A stretch of 64,000 nucleotides of DNA from Anaerovorax odorimutans (GTDB lineage Bacteria > Bacillota > Clostridia > Peptostreptococcales > JAAYPU01), in assembly GCA_016841185.1 (NCBI GenBank), contig JAENZQ010000010.1:47529-111528 (forward strand), written 5' to 3'. Shown here piece by piece: positions 44,797 to 52,728 of the stretch; the first letter of the stretch is position 1, and every line of letters starts with the position of its first letter. Below the pieces are notes generated by a model. It had not been told where the DNA came from, did not search any database, and was given only the letters and a program-made list of their open reading frames with translations. Both the position numbers and the translations under genes were made by a program.

Positions 44797-46287
44797 CTAA
44801 CCCCTAACCTCTAACCTCTTTAATTTATCGCATACATACACCACTTCTTCTTCGGTCAAGTTTGTAGAGCATGGGACATTGAGAATCTTTTCTTCGTAAT
44901 ACAATGCTTTTTCTATTTTATAGGTTTGACAGTCCTCATAGGGTTTTTGTTTATGTATAAGCCGCCACAGAGGGCGGGATTGTATGCCTGCTTTATTGAG
45001 TTTTATCAGCAGTTCATCACGGCTCATACCGTATTTTTCTTCATCAATTAAAATAGAATAGAACCAGTGGTTTGCTCTGATGTCTTCTTTGAACGGTAGG
45101 AGATTGATACCCTTACATTTAAGATTTAAGGTTGAAGATTTAAGATTGTTAATTGACTTGTCATCTGTCTTGTGATTAGCGATTGCCGCGTCGCTTTGCT
45201 CCTTGCAATGACATAAAAAGCCGGAGTTCCCTGTTAATAGTTTTTTGTACAGATTATAGTTCTTGATTTTTGTTTCAATAAATCCTTCTAATCTGTCTAT
45301 CTGATCTACGCCGAGAGCGGCCTGAATATTCAGCATACGGTAGTTGTATCCTATTTCGTCATGCACAAAATATAAGGAATCATTCTTAGCTTGTACGCCT
45401 AAATAACGTGCTTTTTTTAGATATTCTTTATTATTGGATACGATCATACCGCCGCCGCCGGTTGTGATGATTTTATTGGCATTAAAAGAGTATATGCCTA
45501 TATCCCCTATGGTGCCTGCATGTTTTCCTTTATATTTTCCTTCTATATAGTAACTGCCCAAAGCCTCCGTTGCATCTTCTATAACCTTCAAATTATACTT
45601 CTCGGCTATCGCCATGATTTTTTCCATATCTGTTAGGTTGCCGAAAACATGAACGACGATGATGGCACTGATTCTTTTACCTGTGGATTTGTTCACGAGC
45701 ACAACATTTGGTTTATGATTTAAGTTTAAAGATTTAAGGTTGTCGGGATCATGGGGACAAACCTCTGCAGGACGGTCATTCTCTGTGAGGAATGTCCCCG
45801 ATCTTACGGTTGAAGATTTAAGGTTGTCGGAAGAAATTTTGCTTTCATCAAAATTTTCACATTCATTATCAATTTTCAATTCTCCATTATCAATTGAACT
45901 ATTCCCTGTCACCTGTAGTATGCATTCTTCCTCACAGAACTGCTCCAGTTTATCCGGGTCCATGCACAAAGAGTCGTCGCAGTCCATGAATACTGGAGAA
46001 GCCCCTACATAAGTTACAGGATTGACTGCTGCGATGAATGTAAGAGTTGGAACGATCACTTCATCATCCGGTCCGATCCCGAGCACTTTTAGTGCGATAT
46101 GGATACCCGCCGTACCGCTTTGCATGGAAACAGCTTCATCCACGCCGACATATTTTGCAATCTTATTTTCGAATTCTCCTATAAATCTTCCCCCTGTAGA
46201 AACCCATCCTGTTTCAATGCATTCACGCAGGTTTTTAACAATGTCAAGAGATAGTTTGGGGGTAGAGAGGGGGATGTTTTTTTTCAT
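44797..46287 (-). CDS. DegT/LegC/PglE-type sugar aminotransferase with two in-frame repeat insertions
   Basis: A PLP aminotransferase converting a UDP-4-keto-6-deoxy-HexNAc to the 4-amino sugar. 496 residues from ATG 46287 (GGAGGT upstream) against ~390 in the family. Conserved: IPLSTPKLS, GWVSTGG, MQSGTAGIHIALKVLGIG, VIEDATEALGS, SFNANKIITTGGGGM (PLP lysine), GYNYRMLNIQAALGVDQ and LNVPCSTNLTEEEV. Two extra segments (about 125-193 and 357-392 in this numbering) have no counterpart in the family; they are translations of intergenic repeats (45709-45915 and 45112-45219). Both lie in surface loops and keep the frame, so the enzyme may still fold. The C-terminal LEVRG also comes from a repeat. 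Confidence 0.88.
   Translation of the reverse strand: MKKNIPLSTPKLSLDIVKNLRECIETGWVSTGGRFIGEFENKIAKYVGVDEAVSMQSGTAGIHIALKVLGIGPDDEVIVPTLTFIAAVNPVTYVGASPVFMDCDDSLCMDPDKLEQFCEEECILQVTGNSSIDNGELKIDNECENFDESKISSDNLKSSTVRSGTFLTENDRPAEVCPHDPDNLKSLNLNHKPNVVLVNKSTGKRISAIIVVHVFGNLTDMEKIMAIAEKYNLKVIEDATEALGSYYIEGKYKGKHAGTIGDIGIYSFNANKIITTGGGGMIVSNNKEYLKKARYLGVQAKNDSLYFVHDEIGYNYRMLNIQAALGVDQIDRLEGFIETKIKNYNLYKKLLTGNSGFLCHCKEQSDAAIANHKTDDKSINNLKSSTLNLKCKGINLLPFKEDIRANHWFYSILIDEEKYGMSRDELLIKLNKAGIQSRPLWRLIHKQKPYEDCQTYKIEKALYYEEKILNVPCSTNLTEEEVVYVCDKLKRLEVRG
45112..45219. repeat. Repeat insertion 2 inside the legC-like gene
   Basis: AAGATTTAAGGTTGAAGATTT and AAGATTG (family of 44549) followed by GATTGCCGCGTCGCTTTGCTC and CTTGCAATGACA (family of 44650, 47230 and 59870). 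About 36 codons, read on the minus strand as CHCKEQSDAAIANHK, a translated-repeat signature. Confidence 0.8.
45709..45915. repeat. Repeat insertion 1 inside the legC-like gene (composite)
   Basis: In order on the plus strand: AAGATTTAAGGTTGTCGG; a GGGGACA..TGTCCCC element (about 45750-45797); a second AAGATTTAAGGTTGTCGG; AAATTTTGCTTTCATCAAAATTTT; TTATCAATTTTCAATTCTCC; and CCTGTCACCTGT. Five repeat families are chained in about 207 nt (69 codons), all open on the coding strand. Confidence 0.85.
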
Positions 46288-46301
46288 AAAGTACCTCCGG
46301 T

Positions 46302-46370
46302 TTTTGATAGTGATTAGTGATTGGTGGTTAGTGATTAGAAAAGGAAAATATTTTTTCAAAATACTTTTCA
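46302..46370. repeat. GTGATTAGTGATTGG repeat plus AAAATATTTT palindrome
   Basis: TAGTGATTAGTGATTGGTGG and TTAGTGATTAGAAA lie just upstream of the legC-like RBS. A GAAAATATTTTTTCAAAATACTTTTC stretch follows. In frame they read ITNHQSLITI, a repeat-derived false extension of the gene start. Confidence 0.7.
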
Positions 46371-46375
46371 CACTA

Positions 46376-46747
46376 TCATTTAATTGTATCTTTACTTCTT
46401 AGTGTTTTTATTGTAGCATTTAGTATTTTTCCTATTTCATTACATTGGTTTTCAAACTTTTCAAACTCTTCATTATCAATGTAATTTAGATCATTAGCAA
46501 GTATTAAGAAATAATTCACTTCTGCCAATGAAGCTTTTGATATTCCTAAAAAATTTAAGTATTGTTTAGTAGTTCCTCTATAATATCCTTCTACAATATT
46601 AGCAGGCACTGAACTAACTGCCCGCCTAATTTGCGAAGTTATACCATAAAGCTCTTCTTTAGGGAACTTCATAGTAAGTTTATAAATAGCAATTGTCAAC
46701 TCATGAGCTTTTTACCAAGCTTGTATTCTTTTAAAATTATTCTCCAA
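46376..46747 (-). pseudogene. Four-helix-bundle protein (other subgroup), nonsense mutation
   Basis: A frame from TTG 46747 reads LENNFKRIQAW, then TAA (46712-46714), then KAHELTIAIYKLTMKFPKEE and SSVPANIVEGYYRGTTKQYL to KILNATIKTLRSKDTIK. The family normally has Q at the stop (AWQKAHEL), so it is a CAA-to-TAA change, the same type as at 6123. Translation from TTG 46699 could give a 107-residue protein lacking only the N-terminal turn, so residual function cannot be excluded. Confidence 0.75.
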
Positions 46748-46782
46748 CTCACACCCCTCAATCCTTTATTAAACACTAATCC

Positions 46783-47529
46783 CTAATCCCTACTCTTAAT
46801 CACTTTCGCCGGGACTCCTACTGCTGTGCAGTTTTCAGGGATGTCTTTTACAACTACTGCTCCGGCTCCGATTATTGTATTTTCGCCTATTTCAAGTCCT
46901 TGGATCACTTTTGATCCGGTTCCTAAGAAAGTCAGATTATCTATTGTTACATTTCCGGCTGTTACAACTCCAGAAGCTAAGTGTGCATAATCTCCAATTC
47001 TATTGTCATGCTCAACTATGGCGCCTGTATTGATAATACAATGTCTCCCTATTTGAGAACCAATGTTGATAACGGCATTTGGCATCACTACGGTACCTTC
47101 TCCAATAGTTACGTTACTTCCAATAATGGCAGATGGATGGATGGCAGTGTAATAAGGTATCCGGTCTCGGGTCTCAAATCTCGTGTCTTGCATGTCGGGG
47201 CTCAGGGATCTGATCTCTGGGGTAAGATTGCCACGTCTCTCTGCTCCTCGCAATGACATAGAAAAAAGTGTTTCGATTTCTGAGATGATTTTTTTTCTTG
47301 TTTTGTTGTCACCTATTCCATTAATAAAAAATGTTTCTTCATTGTTTATATATTTGCATATATCTGAAATTTTTCCGAGTACAGAATATTCCCTCAGCTC
47401 TTTCTTGCCGGTATCATCGTCAATAAGCCCTAAGATTTCGATATCTTCTTTTAATATTTTTTGTCGGGCTTTTATTATGTCTATTATGACTTTACTGTTC
47501 CCACCGGCTCCAATGATAATTAATTTCAT
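46783..47529 (-). CDS. NeuD/PglD-type sugar O/N-acetyltransferase with an in-frame repeat insertion
   Basis: 248 residues against ~210 in the family. The N-terminal Rossmann part has LIIIGAGGNSKVIIDII and LGLIDDD. The C-terminal left-handed beta-helix has HPSAIIGSNVTIGEGTVVMP, catalytic-type His in GAIVEHDNRIGDYAHLASGV and GAGAVVVKDIPENCTAVGVPA. Between SEIETLF and IPYYTAIHPSA lie ~34 extra residues (SLRGAERRGNLTPEIRSLSP...), translated from repeats at 47161-47262. It is predicted to acetylate the 4-amino group made by the LegC-like enzyme, giving a diacetylbacillosamine-type sugar. Confidence 0.87.
   Translation of the reverse strand: MKLIIIGAGGNSKVIIDIIKARQKILKEDIEILGLIDDDTGKKELREYSVLGKISDICKYINNEETFFINGIGDNKTRKKIISEIETLFSMSLRGAERRGNLTPEIRSLSPDMQDTRFETRDRIPYYTAIHPSAIIGSNVTIGEGTVVMPNAVINIGSQIGRHCIINTGAIVEHDNRIGDYAHLASGVVTAGNVTIDNLTFLGTGSKVIQGLEIGENTIIGAGAVVVKDIPENCTAVGVPAKVIKSRD
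47161..47262. repeat. Repeat insertion inside the pglD-like gene
   Basis: GGTCTCGGGTCTCAAATCTCG (47163-47183) and TAAGATTGCCACGTCTCTCTG then CTCCTCGCAATGACA (47224-47259). The latter is the GATTGCCnCG..CTCGCAATGACA family seen at 45180, 47572, 59870 and 60003. It adds 34 codons in frame. Confidence 0.8.
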
Positions 47530-47544
47530 GCCGTCGTACCTCCA

Positions 47545-47672
47545 TAAAAAGGATTAGTGATTTTTTAACTTGGTTAAGATCGCCACGCTTAGCTCGCGAT
47601 GACAAATCAAGATCTCTGCATGTTACTCCATTATCAATTTGTCTGACCCTCTGACCTTCTATCCTTCTGACC
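47545..47672. repeat. Repeat-filled gap between pglD-like and pglC-like genes
   Basis: GGATTAGTGATTTTTTAAC, AAGATCGCCACGCTTAGCTCG plus CGATGACA, CCATTATCAATTTG and CTGACCTTCTATCCTTCTGACC follow one another. No gene or promoter is recognised. Confidence 0.65.
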
Positions 47673-47680
47673 TTCTCCCT

Positions 47681-48289
47681 CTATTCTCTCTTCTCTCCGA
47701 GAAACTCGCCCATAGTCGCCTGGCCTTCCTGGTTTATTCCTTCTCTTTTGAATATTTGAATGACTGTCATGAAAATAATCTTTATATCCAGCCATAGGCT
47801 CCTATTATCTACGTACCAAACATCCAGTCTGAATTTTTCTTCCCAGCTAATGGCATTTCGGCCATTTACCTGTGCCCATCCTGTAAGTCCGGGGGGTACT
47901 TCATGTCTTCTCATCTGCTCTTTGTTATATCGTTTAAGATACTTTACAAGCAGCGGTCTGGGACCTACAAAACTCATATCACCTTTTAAAATATTATAAA
48001 GCTCCGGAAGTTCATCAAGGCTTGTTTTTCTTAAAAATTGGCCAAATTTTGTAAGCCTTTTTTCATCAGGCAATAAATGTCCTTTCTCGTCTTTTTCATC
48101 GGTCATGGTCCTGAATTTATACATGGTAAAAATTTTTGCATTTTTTCCGGGGCGTTTTTGTTTGAATATTGCCGGTGCACCCAATTTGATTCTGACAAAT
48201 ACATAGACCAATAAGTAAACAGGCATCAAAAGGATCAATAAAATAAAAGAAAAAATAATATCTAAAAACCGTTTCAGGTAATCCTTCAT
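47681..48289 (-). CDS. pglC: Short initiating sugar-1-phosphate transferase (PglC family)
   Basis: 202 residues: one re-entrant N-terminal helix (about 8-30) then the catalytic domain with FTMYKFRTMTDEKDEKGHLL, KTSLDELPELYNILKGDMSF, VGPRPLLVKYL and PPGLTGWAQVNGRN. It lacks the extra N-terminal membrane domain of the enzyme at 6415. With LegC/PglE- and PglD-like genes next to it, the likely donor is UDP-diacetylbacillosamine. AAAGGAGC precedes the ATG by 6 nt. Confidence 0.92.
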   Translation of the reverse strand: MKDYLKRFLDIIFSFILLILLMPVYLLVYVFVRIKLGAPAIFKQKRPGKNAKIFTMYKFRTMTDEKDEKGHLLPDEKRLTKFGQFLRKTSLDELPELYNILKGDMSFVGPRPLLVKYLKRYNKEQMRRHEVPPGLTGWAQVNGRNAISWEEKFRLDVWYVDNRSLWLDIKIIFMTVIQIFKREGINQEGQATMGEFLGEKRE

Positions 48290-48349
48290 TACAGAGCTCC
48301 TTTAATGATATATATTGAATTATATTATATTTTTTTATTACCTTAAAGC

Positions 48350-49147
48350 CTATGTAAGAAAGTTATAGACAAAAAGCACCCAACGGGAAGCCGGTATAAA
48401 AATTGCTTGTGCCAATACCGTTCCAAATAGCTTAGAAAAAATCAAGATCAATACAACCAGTTTAAGCTCGCTGTATTCCCTTTTTCCTTTCAAGGCTTCA
48501 TCATTGATAATAGAAATCTTAGGTTCCAAAACCAGTAACATCAAAAGAGAAGCAATACTGTTGATGCTTCCCGAAAAGCCTGCGATTGAAAGTCTGCTTT
48601 GGGGTAAGGCCATTGCGGCATAGTATGAAGAAAGTATTCCAGTTGTATAAATAGCTGAAATCAATATGTTCATAAACAGAATATATTTATGTTTCCCGAT
48701 TTCTTTTAATTCATTGATCATATTCAGATTAGGCATCTGGATATATTTTTTTGTATTCTTTAATTTTTCTTTATCTAATCCCGTAAGCAATCCTTTATAA
48801 ATAGATCCCATATAGGCACTTCTTTTAACAAAAAGGGTGAAAATATTAAGAAATGTAGGCAGCACTAAAATGGAGAATAAAACACCTATACTTGCGAAGG
48901 ATAATATCAATCTGAAATCACTTATGGGATCTCTGCTATTGTTGATACTTACATCGATGAGTATGCCGAGAAGCGGCGCCTGAAAAGTCTGGGCAAACTT
49001 AGCCATCAAAGAAATGATATTAAAAACAGAACCGGTCAGTGTATATTGCTTATTTCTGAAAATAGCAATTCTAAGAGATAAGGCCCATGTGTCTATTATA
49101 TAAACTACAAAGGTAATCATACATAATAATATTGTTGCTTTCAACAT
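48350..49147 (-). CDS. amj: Amj-family (DUF2837) lipid flippase
   Basis: A 265-residue membrane protein with about six to seven helices. The N-terminal WALSLRIAIFRNKQYTLTGS and AKFAQTFQAPLLGILIDV match the Amj family; Amj is the alternate lipid II flippase of Bacillus. Its start directly follows the stop of the GT4 upstream (TAAATG), so it is co-translated with glycan genes. Here it may flip a diacetylbacillosamine-linked intermediate or lipid II. Family assignment is fairly firm; substrate is inference. Confidence 0.75.
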   Translation of the reverse strand: MLKATILLCMITFVVYIIDTWALSLRIAIFRNKQYTLTGSVFNIISLMAKFAQTFQAPLLGILIDVSINNSRDPISDFRLILSFASIGVLFSILVLPTFLNIFTLFVKRSAYMGSIYKGLLTGLDKEKLKNTKKYIQMPNLNMINELKEIGKHKYILFMNILISAIYTTGILSSYYAAMALPQSRLSIAGFSGSINSIASLLMLLVLEPKISIINDEALKGKREYSELKLVVLILIFSKLFGTVLAQAIFIPASRWVLFVYNFLT

Positions 49148-50257
49148 TTAATAACCTTCTTTTATAATAGATTCTATACTTCGCATATATTGATCGATTA
49201 CAATATTTCTGCCAAACTCCCGGACAACTTTCTCCCTGCTTTTTATTCCCATATCCTTACGTTTCGTATAAGGTGATTCAATAAATTTAATCATCGCATC
49301 TTTAAGGCTTTCGGGATCTTCAGGTTTGCAAAGAAACCCATTTACATCCTCGACCACGATCTCTTTGCAACCCGAAACACTTGTGGTGATCAAAGGTTTG
49401 CCCATCGCTGCACCTTCCAGCAATACATTTGACATGCCCTCATGGTATGAAGGCAACACAATACAATCACTATTGTTTATCTCGTCTCTTACATCTGATA
49501 ACGCACCTAAATATTCCACTATTCCTAGTTTGTCCATCCTTTCTATATCTGCTTTAAACCTATCTTCGTCATAAGCACCAATTATTTTGAAAGATATATT
49601 TTTATATGCCTCTTTTATTTCTCGGGCAGCATTGAGAAACTCATGAATACCTTTCTCCCTCATAATTCTTCCTATAAATAAAAAATGGATGTTATCATTT
49701 TCCTTTTCTTTTTTTACAGGGTGAAATTCATTTGTATTTACACCTGAACCTGGTAATAATACTGCCTTATGCTTAGAAATGATCTTGTTTTTTATAAAAA
49801 AGTCCAGATTCTCCTGATTCTGAAAAAAAATTACGTTTGTTTTCTTTAAACTCAATCGATACAACTTCTTTGCTATATAGGCAACGGCACTTCTCTTCTG
49901 AAGCGAACTGCCAAGCCCTGTAATATTGGCAATAACCGGTTTTTTTAAAATAGCTGTGACCATTCCTCCATATATATTGGGCTTAATAGTATAAGTCAGG
50001 ATAATGTCAGGGGCAATGGATTTAATTAGATCATAGTAATATTTAAATATTTTGATATCTTCAAGAGGGTTCGTTCCTCTCCTGTTGATTGCTATTTTAT
50101 GATAGGTCCCGCCTATTTCCTTTAAACGATCTACTTTAGGATGCTCCGGAACAGAATAATGAACATCGAAGTCATCGCTAATAAGTTTCCCAATCAATTC
50201 TTTTCTAAAGTTATATAATCCCTCTGCATGATTGCCGAGAATCAAAATCTTTTTCAT
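49148..50257 (-). CDS. GT4 glycosyltransferase (PglA-like, second sugar)
   Basis: A 369-residue GT-B enzyme: ILGNHAEGLYNFRKELIGKL, DIILTYTIKPNIYGGMVTAI, NITGLGSSLQK, HFLFIGRIMREKGIHEFL, CIVLPSYHEGMSNVLLEGAA and ITTSVSGCKEIV. This subgroup commonly adds HexNAc to a sugar-1-PP-undecaprenol made by a PglC-like enzyme, which is encoded two genes downstream. TAGGAGC precedes the ATG. Confidence 0.88.
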   Translation of the reverse strand: MKKILILGNHAEGLYNFRKELIGKLISDDFDVHYSVPEHPKVDRLKEIGGTYHKIAINRRGTNPLEDIKIFKYYYDLIKSIAPDIILTYTIKPNIYGGMVTAILKKPVIANITGLGSSLQKRSAVAYIAKKLYRLSLKKTNVIFFQNQENLDFFIKNKIISKHKAVLLPGSGVNTNEFHPVKKEKENDNIHFLFIGRIMREKGIHEFLNAAREIKEAYKNISFKIIGAYDEDRFKADIERMDKLGIVEYLGALSDVRDEINNSDCIVLPSYHEGMSNVLLEGAAMGKPLITTSVSGCKEIVVEDVNGFLCKPEDPESLKDAMIKFIESPYTKRKDMGIKSREKVVREFGRNIVIDQYMRSIESIIKEGY

Positions 50258-50269
50258 ATCAGAAAGCTC

Positions 50270-51271
50270 CTATATATGATAATATGCTCTGTACCATTCA
50301 ACAAACTTCCTGATTCCAGTCTCTATGGAAGTCTTGGGTTTAAAACCTATATCCCTATTCAAGTCATCAATATCTGCATAAGTATTTATCATATCTCCTG
50401 CCTGAATAGGCAGATACTCCTTGATAGCTTTTTTACCGATTTCGTTTTCTATAGTTTCTATGAAGTACTCTAATTGTACGGGATGATTATTGCCGATATT
50501 ATATATCTTGTAAGGAGCAAAACTGGTACTGGTATCATGACCATTCCATTCATCATCTGCTTGAGGCGGCTTTGGAATCAATTGAATTATTCCTTCAACT
50601 ATGTCATCAATATATGTAAAATCTCTTTTCACCCTACCGTAGTTGAATACTTTAATAGGTTTGCCTTCTATAATATTTTTGGTAAATGAAAAATAAGCCA
50701 TATCCGGTCTGCCCCACGGACCATAGACTGTAAAAAATCTTAATCCGGTTGAAGGAATACCGTATAGATGGCTGTAGGTATGCGCCATAAGTTCATTTGA
50801 TTTCTTCGTCGCTGCATACAAGCTTATTGGATGATCTACATTATCCTCTGTGGAGAATGGAATTTTAATATTACCGCCGTATACGGAGCTGGAAGATGCA
50901 TAAATCAGATGTTTTATAGAATGATGCCTGCAGGCTTCCAGTATATTTAAAAAACCTACGATATTTGATTCAATATAAGCTCTGGGGTTTTGCAGGCTGT
51001 ATCGAACTCCTGCCTGTGCAGCAAGATTGATAACGGTTTTGATTTTTCCTTCATTAAATATTTGATTTATCTTTTCACCGTCTTCAAGTGATGCTTTATA
51101 AAATGTAAATGTATTATAATCTCTCAGAATCTTTAACCGGTCTTTTTTAAGCCGCACATCATAATAATCATTAATATTATCAATCCCTACTACTTTGCAA
51201 CCATTTCTCAGTAATAAATCTGATAAGTGCAGGCCTATAAAACCCGCTGCTCCAGTAACTAATATTGACAT
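50270..51271 (-). CDS. UDP-glucuronate 4-epimerase
   Basis: A 333-residue extended SDR with VTGAAGFIGLHLSDLLL, the GlcA-epimerase hallmark NINDYYDVRLKKDRL, SSSSVYGGNIKIPFS, catalytic YAATKKSNE and FFTVYGPWGRPDMAYFSFT. It converts UDP-GlcA from Ugd (41094) to UDP-GalA. ATG 51271 is chosen because GGAGGG lies 5 nt upstream; an in-frame ATG at 51331 has no RBS. Confidence 0.92.
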   Translation of the reverse strand: MSILVTGAAGFIGLHLSDLLLRNGCKVVGIDNINDYYDVRLKKDRLKILRDYNTFTFYKASLEDGEKINQIFNEGKIKTVINLAAQAGVRYSLQNPRAYIESNIVGFLNILEACRHHSIKHLIYASSSSVYGGNIKIPFSTEDNVDHPISLYAATKKSNELMAHTYSHLYGIPSTGLRFFTVYGPWGRPDMAYFSFTKNIIEGKPIKVFNYGRVKRDFTYIDDIVEGIIQLIPKPPQADDEWNGHDTSTSFAPYKIYNIGNNHPVQLEYFIETIENEIGKKAIKEYLPIQAGDMINTYADIDDLNRDIGFKPKTSIETGIRKFVEWYRAYYHI

Positions 51272-51378
51272 ATGCCCTCCTATCCTACACTCCAAATTTT
51301 TATATTTGTTTATTAAATTTCTTGTGGGCAATCACTAAATACAAAAATCTAAAATCTATTTGAATAACCTCTGCTTTT

Positions 51379-52671
51379 TTATAAATCGGGGATAGAACCC
51401 TTAATTGCCTCATTCATTATTCTTTGAGCAAATATATAAATAAAAAAGTGAATCATGGAAATAACTATTGAATATAATACGACAGCAACATACGAACTAA
51501 ATTTAAATATCCACGATAACCCGAAAACAAGTATCACTGCAGAAAATTTGGATACATCAATAATTAGTCGCATCCGTTGTTTTTCAAACACTTCATACAC
51601 CCTGCTCACTGGGGCAAAAATTAATATAAAAAAAACCATGACTGAAGTAATACGTGCATAAATTCCTGCTTCTAACCACTGACTTCCAAATACAATACCG
51701 AAAAGAGTCGGACCTATAGTCAAAAATATCAATAATGGAATTAATCCTATCAAACATAGCTTTTTTATTATTTCATTAGATAGATTTTTAAGCTTAATTG
51801 GTTGATTTCTTCCAAAACTTGCAGCTTCTGAATAAAACACATCTCCAACCGAGTTGCCAATTAGTTTCATCGGTAATCTCACAATTGACTCAGCCAGACC
51901 ATAAAAACCCACAATATGTATCCCGTAAATCATCGTCAAGAAAATAATTGGTAACTTCCCTGATAGTGTACTTATAAAGTGTGTAGGTAAATTAAATAAT
52001 GGAAAATCTTTATATCTTTTAGCACTCCAACATATTTGAGCTAAACTTACTTTTTTTATTAATTCTTTGTTTTTACTTAGCAAAGGTTTAGCAAGCACTG
52101 TTATTCCTGCACTTTCCCTTATTATACCACCGATAATTAAACCTGTTGCCCCCATTTTAATAACACCTAGTATTATTTTAAAAAGATCTCCAAAAATACT
52201 TTGATTGACAGATGTCCTTGCAATAGTGTTAAAATTACCACTTCGTAAAGCCCACTGCCTCAGTACTTTATATAAACCTGAAAGAGCTATTCCTATCGGA
52301 ATAAAGAATATATAGCTCATTAGTATCTTTGAATCAAAGAAATTTAACAGCCATTCTCCCAAATTCCACAAGAAAATACTTATCGCAAAAGTATATATGC
52401 CTATCAGGCCAATACTTAAAGCCAAAACATTAATAGCTGTTTCGTCATTTTCAGAAATAGGAATACAAACTTCATATTTAAATGCTCCTAAAGATAATAT
52501 GCTTACAATTGTTAAGTAAGCAGTTAAAATACCATATTCTTCCGGGGAATATATTCTAGTTATTATAGGAGACATAGCTATATGAAAAATTTGTGCAAAA
52601 GCAGTTCCCCCAGCAATTAATAATACGCTTGTACTAAATTTATTACTTTTTATTTGGTTTATCCATTTCAA
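51379..52671 (-). CDS. Wzx-type polysaccharide flippase
   Basis: 430 residues with about 12-14 transmembrane helices of the MOP superfamily. FAQIFHIAMSPIITRIYSPE and EYGILTAYLTIVSILSLGAF at the N-terminus are typical of lipopolysaccharide-repeat flippases. It starts with TTG, preceded by AAGGTGA. It is the expected exporter of undecaprenol-linked repeats in this second operon; the matching polymerase may be the protein at 3944. Confidence 0.88.
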   Translation of the reverse strand: MKWINQIKSNKFSTSVLLIAGGTAFAQIFHIAMSPIITRIYSPEEYGILTAYLTIVSILSLGAFKYEVCIPISENDETAINVLALSIGLIGIYTFAISIFLWNLGEWLLNFFDSKILMSYIFFIPIGIALSGLYKVLRQWALRSGNFNTIARTSVNQSIFGDLFKIILGVIKMGATGLIIGGIIRESAGITVLAKPLLSKNKELIKKVSLAQICWSAKRYKDFPLFNLPTHFISTLSGKLPIIFLTMIYGIHIVGFYGLAESIVRLPMKLIGNSVGDVFYSEAASFGRNQPIKLKNLSNEIIKKLCLIGLIPLLIFLTIGPTLFGIVFGSQWLEAGIYARITSVMVFFILIFAPVSRVYEVFEKQRMRLIIDVSKFSAVILVFGLSWIFKFSSYVAVVLYSIVISMIHFFIYIFAQRIMNEAIKGSIPDL

Positions 52672-52728
52672 ATATTTTCACCTTCTTAATTAAATTAAAA
52701 GGTATTAATAAATAATAAATCAATATAA

